A stretch of 17,778 bases of DNA from Deltaproteobacteria bacterium RBG_13_49_15 (GTDB lineage: Bacteria > Desulfobacterota > Desulfobacteria > Desulfobacterales > UBA2156): assembly GCA_001797695.1 (NCBI GenBank), contig MGQD01000158.1, forward strand, positions 4,595 through 22,372, read 5' to 3'. Positions within the stretch are counted from its first letter, which is position 1. The number at the start of each line of letters is the position of its first letter. Under the pieces are notes generated by a model, which did not search any database, was not told where the DNA came from, and worked only from the letters and a program-made list of their open reading frames with translations. Shown in pieces: positions 1-7,027 of this stretch. A program made the translations under genes and the position numbers.

Positions 1-150
1 TTTATCCTTTTAAAAATAGACTACAGCGATCGAAATTATCTAAAGAAGGGGATGCGGATCAAGGTTTCCGGGTATAAGATTGCCGGTGATGAAGGAGGCG
101 CCTGGGCCACTTTTACGGGCATCGAGATCTTAAAAAACGCGCCATTATAG
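1..150 (+). CDS. C-terminal end of an unidentified protein (5' end outside window)
   Basis: Frame 1 is open from the first base to a TAG at 148-150 and gives the last 49 residues of a protein. The stretch reads ...YLKKGMRIKVSGYKIAGD and continues through EGGAWATFTGIEILKNAPL. The alternating hydrophobic and charged residues and the glycine-rich turns look like the closing beta strands of a small beta-barrel or a periplasmic domain. I do not recognise the family. The gene would be convergent with the enolase-superfamily gene that ends at 215. The 64 bases between them hold no clear terminator. The call rests on an uninterrupted frame with natural-looking composition only. Confidence 0.5.
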   Translation, partial: FILLKIDYSDRNYLKKGMRIKVSGYKIAGDEGGAWATFTGIEILKNAPL

Positions 151-214
151 ACGATGGGCTGATTGGCGGAACAGTCGGACCAATTTTCCTAAAACCGCAT
201 AATTAACTATGCTT

Positions 215-1324
215 TCAGGAACTTACAGGAATTCGGTATCGAGACACCTTCTCTTCATTGATGGTTATTCCCAACCCCGGCAATTGGGGTAAAACCGCCG
301 CACCATCGACTACATGAATGGGATCCATAACCAGATCATCCGTGTACAAAGGCGGGCCGAGGATCTCTGCGGCTGAAACCATGTTGGGGGTTGCTGCATA
401 AAAATGGATTGCTGCGGCCATTCCGGGAGTAGTTTCGATGCAGCCTCCCAAAAAGCAGGCGACTCCGGACGCTTCGCACAGAGCAGCCAGTTCCCGGCAT
501 CGAAAAAGGCCGCCACACTTTGGCACTTTGATGTTGACCACATCGGCCGCGCCCATGGCGATACATCGTTTTGCATCATGAATGGTATAAACGCTCTCAT
601 CCACGGCAAGGGGGGTTTTCAACCGGTCGGCCAGCATTGCCATCCCCTCCAGGTCCCACGCCGGAAGCGGTTGTTCAATCCATTCGAGGCCGAGAGTTTC
701 CATTTGGGAAAATACGCTCCATGCGGTTTCGCGATCATAGCCGCAGTTCCCGTCGACTCTTAGACGAATGCCGTCGCAGACTGATTCCCGCACCGCCTTG
801 ACCCGGCGGATATCCGTTGCAGCATCTTGACCGATCTTGACTTTGATGGTCTGAAAGCCTTGGGCCGCCTGTTCGACGGCTGATGCGGATGCAGCCGAAG
901 GGGAAACAATATCCACAATCCCGGTCAGCGGCACGCGATCCGTCCGCTTTTTATCAATAACAGCCCACATCGGCAAACCCTGAGCTTTGGCCATCAGGTC
1001 GCAGACGGCAAGATCGATTCCGGCTTTGGCCATGAGATTGTGAGGAATTCTCTGGTCAAGTAGCCTATGAAGCTCTTTTAGACTGTCGATCTTCTTTCCG
1101 ATTACGGCAGGAATCAAATAATCGGTTAAAACGTGGAAAAGGGCGCGCTGATCGTAACCATAGACTTCCATGAAGGTTGTCGTTTCTCCCCACCCCACAA
1201 TGCCATTTTCGTCGGTGAGCCGAACCAGAACATGATTCGAATGAACTAGTTTTCCCGAGGCGATGACAAAGATTTTTTTCAACGGAATGCAAATGGGAAT
1301 GGCTTCTCCGGAAACAATTTTCAC
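215..1324 (-). CDS. Enolase-superfamily enzyme, mandelate racemase/muconate lactonizing family (MLE subgroup)
   Basis: This 369-residue protein is full length for the family. The N-terminal capping domain (about 1-120) is followed by the TIM-barrel domain. Expected active-site residues are visible: the K161-x-K163 pair (TIKVKIG), metal ligands D191 (RVDGN), E217 (WIEQP) and D242 (VDES), and K266 in NIKVPK. A lysine on each side of the barrel is the signature of the muconate-lactonizing subgroup, which contains cycloisomerases, o-succinylbenzoate synthases, N-acylamino acid racemases and dipeptide epimerases. All of these abstract a proton alpha to a carboxylate. The actual substrate cannot be read from the sequence. 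The start is a GTG, with GAGGAG nine bases upstream that overlaps the TGA of the regulator gene, so the two are probably translationally coupled. Linkage to tctCBA suggests that it acts on the imported organic acid or a derivative. Confidence 0.88.
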   Translation of the reverse strand: MKIVSGEAIPICIPLKKIFVIASGKLVHSNHVLVRLTDENGIVGWGETTTFMEVYGYDQRALFHVLTDYLIPAVIGKKIDSLKELHRLLDQRIPHNLMAKAGIDLAVCDLMAKAQGLPMWAVIDKKRTDRVPLTGIVDIVSPSAASASAVEQAAQGFQTIKVKIGQDAATDIRRVKAVRESVCDGIRLRVDGNCGYDRETAWSVFSQMETLGLEWIEQPLPAWDLEGMAMLADRLKTPLAVDESVYTIHDAKRCIAMGAADVVNIKVPKCGGLFRCRELAALCEASGVACFLGGCIETTPGMAAAIHFYAATPNMVSAAEILGPPLYTDDLVMDPIHVVDGAAVLPQLPGLGITINEEKVSRYRIPVSS

Positions 1325-1337
1325 TTTCTTCTGCTCC

Positions 1338-2066
1338 TCACAGGGCCAGTCCTTTTCGTTTGCGGTAGGCGTTTTCGAGTTGAATTAATTTTGCTCCCAC
1401 GCTCTTCAGATGACGCTCCATGGCCGCTACGGCCCCGGCAGCGTCTTTGGCCAAAACGGCACGAACGATATCTGCATGCTCCTCCTGCCGGTGAATGATT
1501 TTCTTGGCCGGTTTTACTTCCAGAATCAGTTCTCCGCTCAGCCGATAAAGGGAGCTAGCAATGGCTTGAAGGAGCCGATTCCCGCACATCTCCGCCAGAA
1601 TCTCGTGAACTATGAGACGGTTGGATACGAAATCGGCGTGGGAGACGTCCTCAAACGACTCGGCATTCAAAGCATCTTTCAATCGCCGGGTGAATGTGGC
1701 ATTCACGTTTAATACGGCGAGCCTGGCGATTTCCATCTCCACGAGGATTCGCGTATGGATCAACTCGGCCACTGAAAGTTTATTGCACAGAAAGAGATCC
1801 AGGAAGGCGCTGTTAAGCTGATCAAAGGAAAGGTCTGTGACATAAGACCCGCCGGCAGGGCCCTTCAGGATTTTAACCAGGCCTTTGATTTCAAGTTCCC
1901 GGAGGGCTTCCCGGACCACCACCCGGCTCACCTGAAACTGTTCGGTCAGCTCCCGTTCAGTAGGCATCCGCTCTCCGGGTTTTAGCCTTCCTGAAAGAAT
2001 CGCCCCCTTGAGTTGATTGACAATATCAACGGCGATTCGATTCTGTTTGACGGGCTTGAATTGCAT
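1338..2066 (-). CDS. GntR-family transcriptional regulator, FadR-type with FCD ligand-binding domain
   Basis: The protein has an N-terminal winged helix-turn-helix (roughly residues 5-75 from this start; PGERMPTERELTEQF and VSRVVVREALRELEIKGLV are typical GntR sequence) and a helical FCD effector domain to the end. I chose ATG at 2066 (MQFKPVKQNR...). The longer frame starts with a GTG at 2141 whose first base abuts the -35 box of the divergent promoter, and its extra 25 residues are basic and unlike the family. Three histidines that normally bind metal in FCD domains are present (H154, H197, H219). The usual aspartate four residues before the first histidine is replaced (RLIVH instead of DxxFH). 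The regulator lies 13 bases upstream of the lactonizing-type enzyme and divergent from tctC, so it most likely controls both arms in response to the transported acid. Which way it acts is not visible. Confidence 0.88.
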   Translation of the reverse strand: MQFKPVKQNRIAVDIVNQLKGAILSGRLKPGERMPTERELTEQFQVSRVVVREALRELEIKGLVKILKGPAGGSYVTDLSFDQLNSAFLDLFLCNKLSVAELIHTRILVEMEIARLAVLNVNATFTRRLKDALNAESFEDVSHADFVSNRLIVHEILAEMCGNRLLQAIASSLYRLSGELILEVKPAKKIIHRQEEHADIVRAVLAKDAAGAVAAMERHLKSVGAKLIQLENAYRKRKGLAL

Positions 2067-2074
2067 CGTTTTGA

Positions 2075-2109
2075 AAAGCGTTTTTTTGCGTTTCACCGGA
2101 AAGCGTTTT
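2075..2109. repeat. Direct repeat AAAGCGTTTT x2 in the leader of the GntR gene
   Basis: The 10-mer AAAGCGTTTT occurs at 2075-2084 and 2100-2109, a 25-base period, inside a poly-A/T-rich leader between the chosen regulator start and the divergent promoter. Such spaced repeats can be regulator half-sites, but the low complexity of the region makes chance possible. Confidence 0.35.
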
Positions 2110-2134
2110 GAAATCTCCGATTTATAAAAATTCC

Positions 2135-2162
2135 TTGACACGTGATGATCGTTTTGTATAAT
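2135..2162 (+). promoter_or_regulatory. Sigma-70 promoter of tctCBA, perfect -35 and -10
   Basis: TTGACA at 2135-2140 and TATAAT at 2157-2162 are both exact consensus hexamers, separated by 16 bases. Transcription would start near 2169, giving a leader of about 75 bases before tctC. The -10 overlaps TTGTATAAT, which partly resembles the TTGTATACAA-type operators of some FCD regulators, so repression by the neighbouring GntR protein is plausible. A consensus promoter this strong normally needs a repressor. Confidence 0.75.
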
Positions 2163-2186
2163 GTTAGTCCAAATAAGTCAATAACC

Positions 2187-2222
2187 TTTTAACCACCATG
2201 AGCATCTGATCCATTTTAACCA
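2187..2222. repeat. Direct repeat TTTTAACCA x2 in the tctC leader
   Basis: TTTTAACCA occurs at 2187-2195 and 2214-2222, a 27-base period, just downstream of the predicted transcription start and upstream of the ribosome binding site. It could be a pair of regulator half-sites placed to block early elongation, or a chance repeat. No known regulator motif is recognised. Confidence 0.4.
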
Positions 2223-2243
2223 ACATTCAAAAGGAGGTTTGCC

Positions 2244-3218
2244 ATGCGTTCTCTCATCCACCGGGTCTATGTGATCCTGATGATCGTACTGATTGCAGGC
2301 TTTTCCTGGACAGGAGCGCCTTTGGCACAGGAGATCAAGGGCACCATTAAAATCATCGTCCCCTACCCTGCCGGAGGCGGCTCGGACGTGCAAGCCCGGC
2401 TCATCGCCGATAAAATGAAGGATTCCCTTGGCCAGCCGGTCATCGTGGAGAACAAACCGGGCGCCGGTGGCCAAATCGGAGCCGAATACGCTAAGAATCA
2501 GCCCGCGGATGGAACCGCCATGCTGGTGGTAAACCCCGCTCTTTTTGTCGTGGCTCCCACCGTTTTTCCAAAGCTTGCCTATAACCCGGACACCGATTTT
2601 GCACCCGTATCCCTTCTCAGCACATACCAGTTCTGCGTGTCCGTTCCAATCAGCTCGCCGGTAAAGGACGTGAAAGGTCTGATCGAGTGGATCAAGAAAA
2701 ACCCCAACCAGGCCAACTTCGGGTCCCCGGCCGCCGGGAGCCTTCCCCATTTTTTCGGTCTCATGATCGGTAAAGTCGCCGGCGTTGAAATGGTCCACAG
2801 CTCCTACAACGGCTCCGGCCCTCTAACGACAGCTCTGATCGGCAGCCAGATCCCCATCGGAGTCGACGCCTTCGATACCCAATCCGCCTATCATCCTGAA
2901 AAAATTCGCATCTTGGCCACCGCCGGTACGGCTAGAAAGAAACCGGACATCCCGACGTTCAAAGAGCAGGGATTTCCGGAAATTGAAGGCGTGGGGTGGA
3001 ATGCCATTGTCGTTCCGGCCAAAACCGCAAGAACCATTATCGACAAGTTGAGCAAGGCTATCGGCGACGCCGTCAAAATGCCGGATGTGGCGCAAAAGAT
3101 CCAAAACCTGGGAAGCGATCCCGTTGGTTCAACCCCGGAGGAGTTTGCTCAAATATTGAAAAAAGATCGGGAACGTTGGGTGCCGGTGATCAAAGCCTCC
3201 GGATTCAAGGTTCAATAA
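2244..3218 (+). CDS. tctC: Tripartite tricarboxylate transporter substrate-binding protein (TctC/Bug family)
   Basis: This is a periplasmic receptor for a carboxylate, delivering ligand to TctAB. The 324 residues begin with a signal peptide: basic MRSLIHR, a hydrophobic core to about residue 25, and likely cleavage near APLAQ-EI. The mature protein carries the family signature PYPAGGGSD (40-48), with D48 in the ligand-binding loop, followed by LGQPVIVENKPGAGG (62-76) and ADGTAMLVV. A perfect AGGAGG lies eight bases before the ATG. It is the first gene of tctC-tctB-tctA, the usual order. Bug-type receptors bind citrate, aromatic acids, amino acids or terephthalate-like ligands. The ligand here is not predictable, but the lactonizing-type enzyme next door favours an organic acid. 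Confidence 0.93.
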   Translation: MRSLIHRVYVILMIVLIAGFSWTGAPLAQEIKGTIKIIVPYPAGGGSDVQARLIADKMKDSLGQPVIVENKPGAGGQIGAEYAKNQPADGTAMLVVNPALFVVAPTVFPKLAYNPDTDFAPVSLLSTYQFCVSVPISSPVKDVKGLIEWIKKNPNQANFGSPAAGSLPHFFGLMIGKVAGVEMVHSSYNGSGPLTTALIGSQIPIGVDAFDTQSAYHPEKIRILATAGTARKKPDIPTFKEQGFPEIEGVGWNAIVVPAKTARTIIDKLSKAIGDAVKMPDVAQKIQNLGSDPVGSTPEEFAQILKKDRERWVPVIKASGFKVQ

Positions 3219-3241
3219 CTGAAACGGAATTTTTTTAATTG

Positions 3242-3709
3242 ATGCGAATCCGTCGCTCCAAAGATTTTGTCGCCGGTATAATGTTTCTGTTCTTTGGAGC
3301 TGTGGCCATATTTTTCTCGGTAAAATACCAGATCGGCACAGCCGCCAGGATGGGCCCAGGCTACTTCCCCTTTGCTCTTGGGTTGCTCCTGGCGGTTTTG
3401 GGATCCGGACTGGTTATAACAAGCTCGATTGCAGCCAAGGAAAGGCAGGCGCCGCCTTCCTGGCAGTTCAAGCCTCTGGTCCTCATCCTCTCTTCGGTTG
3501 TTATTTTCAGCCTCATTTTACGACCGCTGGGGCTATTACTTTCAACGGTGACACTGGTCGTTACGGCCAGTTATGCCAACCTTGAATTTAGATGGAAAGA
3601 AGCTGTGCTGAACGCTGCCGTTCTTGTTGGAATCGTTCTTCTGGTCTTTGTTTATTTTCTTCATTTCCAAGTGCCGATCTGGCCATGGTTTCTATCCGGC
3701 CGGATCTGA
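3242..3709 (+). CDS. tctB: Tripartite tricarboxylate transporter small membrane subunit (TctB)
   Basis: This is the small integral-membrane subunit that partners TctA. The 155 residues contain about four hydrophobic segments (near 9-27, 41-62, 78-111 and 120-140) and the conserved RMGPGYFP motif at 36-43 that marks TctB proteins. The frame can begin with a TTG directly before the ATG, but ATG at 3242 is the natural start. The ribosome binding site is poor (a GAAACGGAA stretch), so translation may depend on tctC upstream, whose stop lies 23 bases away. Length and position between tctC and tctA fit the family. Confidence 0.9.
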   Translation: MRIRRSKDFVAGIMFLFFGAVAIFFSVKYQIGTAARMGPGYFPFALGLLLAVLGSGLVITSSIAAKERQAPPSWQFKPLVLILSSVVIFSLILRPLGLLLSTVTLVVTASYANLEFRWKEAVLNAAVLVGIVLLVFVYFLHFQVPIWPWFLSGRI

Positions 3710-3724
3710 CCTGATAAGAAACCC

Positions 3725-5227
3725 ATGGAACTGCTCGCCAATCTCGCCCTCGGATTTCAAACCGCCGTCTCTCCCATGAACTTGCTCTACTGTTTGGTGG
3801 GAGCATTGATCGGCACCTTGATCGGCGTTCTTCCTGGTATCGGACCGGTTCAGACCATCGCCATCCTGCTCCCCACTACTTTTACCCTGCCGCCGGTTTC
3901 AGCCCTCATTATGTTGGCGGGAATTTATTACGGAGCGCAATACGGTGGGTCCACGACATCCATTCTCGTGAATGTGCCGGGAGAGGCGTCCTCGGTGGTG
4001 ACCTGCCTGGACGGACATCAGATGGCCCGTCAGGGACGGGCGGGGGCGGCTCTTACCATTTCAGCATTGGGGTCCTTTGTGGCCGGATCCTTCGCAACCC
4101 TTGTTTTGGCTGTACTTGCGGTCCCCCTGTCCGTACTGGCCTTCAAATTCGGGCCTGCCGAATATTTTTCTCTTATGGTGTTCGGCCTAATCGGTTCTGT
4201 GGTTCTGGCATCCGGCTCCATGATTAAAGCCGTCGGCATGATCATGCTGGGTTTGCTACTGGGAATGGTCGGCACCGATATCACCAGCGGCGTGCATCGG
4301 TTCACCTTCGAAATCCCTGAGCTTTCCGACGGCATCGGTTTCGTTTCCCTTGCCATGGGGCTTTTCGGAATCTGTGATATCATCAACAGCCTGGAAAAAC
4401 GGGAGAAGCGGGATATATTAAGGAGCAAACTTGCCGGATTCTGGTTGAAAAGAGAGGAAATCAAGGCGGCAACGCCGGCAGTGATTCGCGGCACGTTGTG
4501 CGGGTCCCTTCTTGGCATTCTGCCGGGTGGAGGCGCCATCCTGGCATCCTTTACCGCCTATATGCTCGAGAAAAAGAGTTCACGCCATCCTGAAAACTTT
4601 GGAAAAGGGGATATCCGGGGTGTGGCCGCACCGGAATCGGCCAATAATGCCGCAGCCCAGACCTCCTTTATCCCACTTCTAACCCTTGGAATCCCGCCGA
4701 ATGTGGTCCTGGCCATGATGGCAGGAGCCATGATGATTCACGGCATCCGTCCGGGCCCCCACGTCATCAGCAGCAATCCGGCCCTTTTCTGGGGGGTTAT
4801 CGTCTCCATGTGGATCGGCAATGCGATCCTGGTGATTTTGAACCTTCCGCTGGTGGGTATCTGGGTGCGCCTTCTCTCTGTTCCCTATCGGTTCCTCTAC
4901 CCGGCTATACTGCTCTTCTGCTGCATCGGCCTTTACAGCGTCAACAACAATACCTTCGACATCGGCCTGACTGCTGCATGCGGGCTCCTGGGCTACATAT
5001 TTCACAAGCTGGAGTGCGAACCGGCACCCCTGATTTTGGGCTTTGTTTTAGGCCCTATGATGGAGGAAAACCTGCGTCGGGGGATGCTTCTTTCCCGGGG
5101 AGACGCATCTATTTTTTTCACCCGCCCCCTTTCTCTAGCATTTCTACTGATGGCGGCGGCGATGTTGATTGTGGTGGCCCTTCCAGCCATCCGCCAAAGC
5201 CGGGAAAAGGCGTTTCAGGAAGAATGA
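3725..5227 (+). CDS. tctA: Tripartite tricarboxylate transporter large membrane subunit (TctA)
   Basis: This is the large, roughly 10-12-segment permease subunit that carries out cation-coupled uptake of the acid bound by TctC. It has 500 residues, the standard length. The first family signature GVLPGIGP sits at 34-41, followed by YYGAQYGGSTTSILVNVPGE at 68-87. A second, internally repeated signature, LLGILPGGGA, is near 260-270, followed by TLGIPPNVVLAMMAGAMMIHG. These two pseudo-repeats are diagnostic of TctA. The gene starts 15 bases after the tctB stop with only a weak ribosome binding site, consistent with coupled translation. The reading frame is intact. Confidence 0.94.
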   Translation: MELLANLALGFQTAVSPMNLLYCLVGALIGTLIGVLPGIGPVQTIAILLPTTFTLPPVSALIMLAGIYYGAQYGGSTTSILVNVPGEASSVVTCLDGHQMARQGRAGAALTISALGSFVAGSFATLVLAVLAVPLSVLAFKFGPAEYFSLMVFGLIGSVVLASGSMIKAVGMIMLGLLLGMVGTDITSGVHRFTFEIPELSDGIGFVSLAMGLFGICDIINSLEKREKRDILRSKLAGFWLKREEIKAATPAVIRGTLCGSLLGILPGGGAILASFTAYMLEKKSSRHPENFGKGDIRGVAAPESANNAAAQTSFIPLLTLGIPPNVVLAMMAGAMMIHGIRPGPHVISSNPALFWGVIVSMWIGNAILVILNLPLVGIWVRLLSVPYRFLYPAILLFCCIGLYSVNNNTFDIGLTAACGLLGYIFHKLECEPAPLILGFVLGPMMEENLRRGMLLSRGDASIFFTRPLSLAFLLMAAAMLIVVALPAIRQSREKAFQEE

Positions 5228-5229
5228 GT

Positions 5230-5259
5230 GAAGCTCCCCGCTCTGAAGAGCGGGGCTTC
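5230..5259 (+). repeat. Strong intergenic hairpin between tctA and the sulfotransferase-like gene
   Basis: CCCCGCTC (5236-5243) pairs exactly with GAGCGGGG (5248-5255) around a TGAA loop. After a two-base bulge, GAAG (5230-5233) pairs with CTTC (5256-5259), extending the stem. No T-run follows, so it is unlikely to be a simple intrinsic terminator. It could stabilise the tctCBA message, partly attenuate expression of the next gene, or be a dispersed REP-like element. Confidence 0.65.
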
Positions 5260-5306
5260 CCGGCAAGGAAAATGTCTATTTTAGAAAAAAACAGGAGGCA
5301 GTTGAT

Positions 5307-6743
5307 ATGACCTATCCCAGCATTTATCCAACCGGCGCGACGCTGTATGATCCCGATCGGTGCTGGAACGGCTATACGGTATTCCAGGCAAAGGAAGTGG
5401 GAGCGATACTTATCGATATGAACGGCGCCGAAGTTCAGTTGTGGAAAGAACTGCACGGCATGCCCAACCGCATACTTCCGGGCGGGTATCTCATCGGCAG
5501 CACAGGTGAAAGACACACCGCCTTCGGAATGCAGGACGGCGTCGACCTGGTTCAGGTGGACTGGGATGGAAAAATCGTATGGAAATTCGACCGCTACGAG
5601 TTTATCGAAGATCCCGGAGAAAAACCTCAATGGATGGCCCGGCAGCACCATGATTATCAGCGCGAAGGAAACCCGGTAGGATACTTTGTTCCGGGGATGG
5701 ACCCCTTAGTGGACCGAGGAAATACCCTGATCCTTTCCCACAAGAACGTCCGGGATCCCAGGATATGCGACAGACCACTGCTTGACGACACCATCATCGA
5801 AGTCACATGGGAGGGAGATGTTGTCTGGGAGTGGATCTGTAGCGAACATTTTGACGAGCTGGGTTTCCGGGAGGATGCAAAAAACATTCTTTTCAGAAAC
5901 CCCAACTGGAGGCCGGCAGGAGGCGGTATCGGCGACTGGATGCACATCAATTCCATGTCGCTGCTGGGTCCAAACCGGTGGTTCGATTCCGGAGATGATC
6001 GTTTTCATCCCGACAACGTCATCTGGTGCGCCAGGGAGACCAACATCACCGCCATCGTCGACAAAAAAACCGGAAGGATCGCATGGCGGCTGGGCCCCAA
6101 CTACGACGAAACCCAGCAGCTTCGGAAGCTGGGCTGGATCATTGGGCAACACCACGCTCACATGATTCCCCAAGGGCTTCCCGGCGAAGGGAACATTCTG
6201 ATTTTTGACAATGGCGGATGGGCCGGCTATGGCTCTCCGAACCCAGGCTCTCCGACGGGTTTTAGAAATGCGCTTCGGGATTATTCTAGGGTTCTGGAGA
6301 TCAATCCTGTTTCACTGGAGATCGTCTGGCAGTACACACCGACTGAAGCCGGATTGACCCTTCCGGTGGATGCCAACCGATTCTACAGCCCCTTCATCAG
6401 CTCAGCCCAACGCCTCCCCAACGGAAATACCCTGATTAGCGAAGGTTCGGGAGGCCGTTTGATCGAAGTCACTTCCGAACACGACATTGTCTGGGAATAC
6501 ATCAGTCCTTTCCTGGGAAAGATGATGAAAATCAATATGATCTACCGCGCGTACCGGGTCCCCTATGATTGGGTCCCGCAAGTCAAAAAGCCCAGGGAAT
6601 CTCCTATCAAGCCGATCGATGTCAAATCGTTCAGGGTGCCTGGAGCATCACCGTCCGGCCCGAAGCGGGTAGTCTCCGTGGAAGGAGTTCTCCCCTACCG
6701 GCCGGATGCGGCCCTATGCGTTTTGACCGATAAAAAAAAATAG
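5307..6743 (+). CDS. Arylsulfotransferase-family beta-propeller protein, no signal peptide
   Basis: The 478-residue protein resembles the arylsulfotransferase (ASST) family, whose characterised members transfer sulfate from one phenolic ester to another phenol through a histidine intermediate on a six-bladed propeller. Repeated blade edges of the type DGKIVWKFD (87-95), EGDVVWEW (169-176), TGRIAWRLG (255-263), SLEIVWQY (336-343) and EHDIVWEY (391-398) are visible. Histidines lie in conserved-looking loops: RQHHDY (H114, H115), WMHINS (H213) and GQHHAHMIP (H282, H283, H285), the last followed by NILIFDNGG, a typical family segment. Unlike the periplasmic E. coli-type enzymes it lacks an N-terminal signal sequence, so it should be cytoplasmic. 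AGGAGG lies nine bases before the ATG. It follows tctCBA by 79 bases and is probably co-transcribed. Sulfotransferase activity is inferred; a binding or hydrolytic role is possible. Confidence 0.8.
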   Translation: MTYPSIYPTGATLYDPDRCWNGYTVFQAKEVGAILIDMNGAEVQLWKELHGMPNRILPGGYLIGSTGERHTAFGMQDGVDLVQVDWDGKIVWKFDRYEFIEDPGEKPQWMARQHHDYQREGNPVGYFVPGMDPLVDRGNTLILSHKNVRDPRICDRPLLDDTIIEVTWEGDVVWEWICSEHFDELGFREDAKNILFRNPNWRPAGGGIGDWMHINSMSLLGPNRWFDSGDDRFHPDNVIWCARETNITAIVDKKTGRIAWRLGPNYDETQQLRKLGWIIGQHHAHMIPQGLPGEGNILIFDNGGWAGYGSPNPGSPTGFRNALRDYSRVLEINPVSLEIVWQYTPTEAGLTLPVDANRFYSPFISSAQRLPNGNTLISEGSGGRLIEVTSEHDIVWEYISPFLGKMMKINMIYRAYRVPYDWVPQVKKPRESPIKPIDVKSFRVPGASPSGPKRVVSVEGVLPYRPDAALCVLTDKKK

Positions 6744-7027
6744 GTTGCATACAAAACTTCAAGTTCTCGCTGACATCTCTGGCGAACAGGATCGATATCC
6801 AGAAAGCCACCCATGCCCAATAGAGTTCGAATACATTGAACTTTTATGATGCGAATCAACGGCTGCGCCGCATTCCTCAGGTGCATTTACCCTAAGTCTT
6901 TCGAAGGGCGCTCCTTGCATTCTAAATTCAAGGATTGTAGTTTTAAACGCCTTGACAGAGAAGTACCATCATCATACAAATATTTCTACATATTCATTTC
7001 CATTAAGCGCACATGAGGAGCCGGCAA
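6744..7027. other. Intergenic region between the sulfotransferase-like gene and fumarase
   Basis: These 284 bases contain no convincing gene. A 34-codon open stretch (6745-6849, TTG start, no ribosome binding site) and an overlapping stretch ending at 7016 are open but unrecognised. The 3' part carries the fumarase promoter. No clear intrinsic terminator is seen after the sulfotransferase-like gene. Confidence 0.5.
6952..6980 (+). promoter_or_regulatory. Probable sigma-70 promoter of the fumarase gene
   Basis: TTGACA at 6952-6957 is separated by 17 bases from TACAAA at 6975-6980, a four-of-six match to the -10. Transcription would start near 6987, about 40 bases before the fumarase ATG. Confidence 0.55.

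Noticed and set aside
2178..2798. 206-codon minus-strand open frame opposite tctC
   Set aside because: It mirrors a clear TctC gene with signal peptide and family motifs; the composition is that of an antisense shadow.
4030..4539. 169-codon minus-strand open frame opposite tctA
   Set aside because: Rich in Pro/Ser/Arg/Ile as expected from the complement of membrane-protein codons; no independent support.
6846..7016. About 55-codon open frame overlapping the fumarase promoter
   Set aside because: It spans the -35/-10 elements, has no ribosome binding site and no recognisable sequence.
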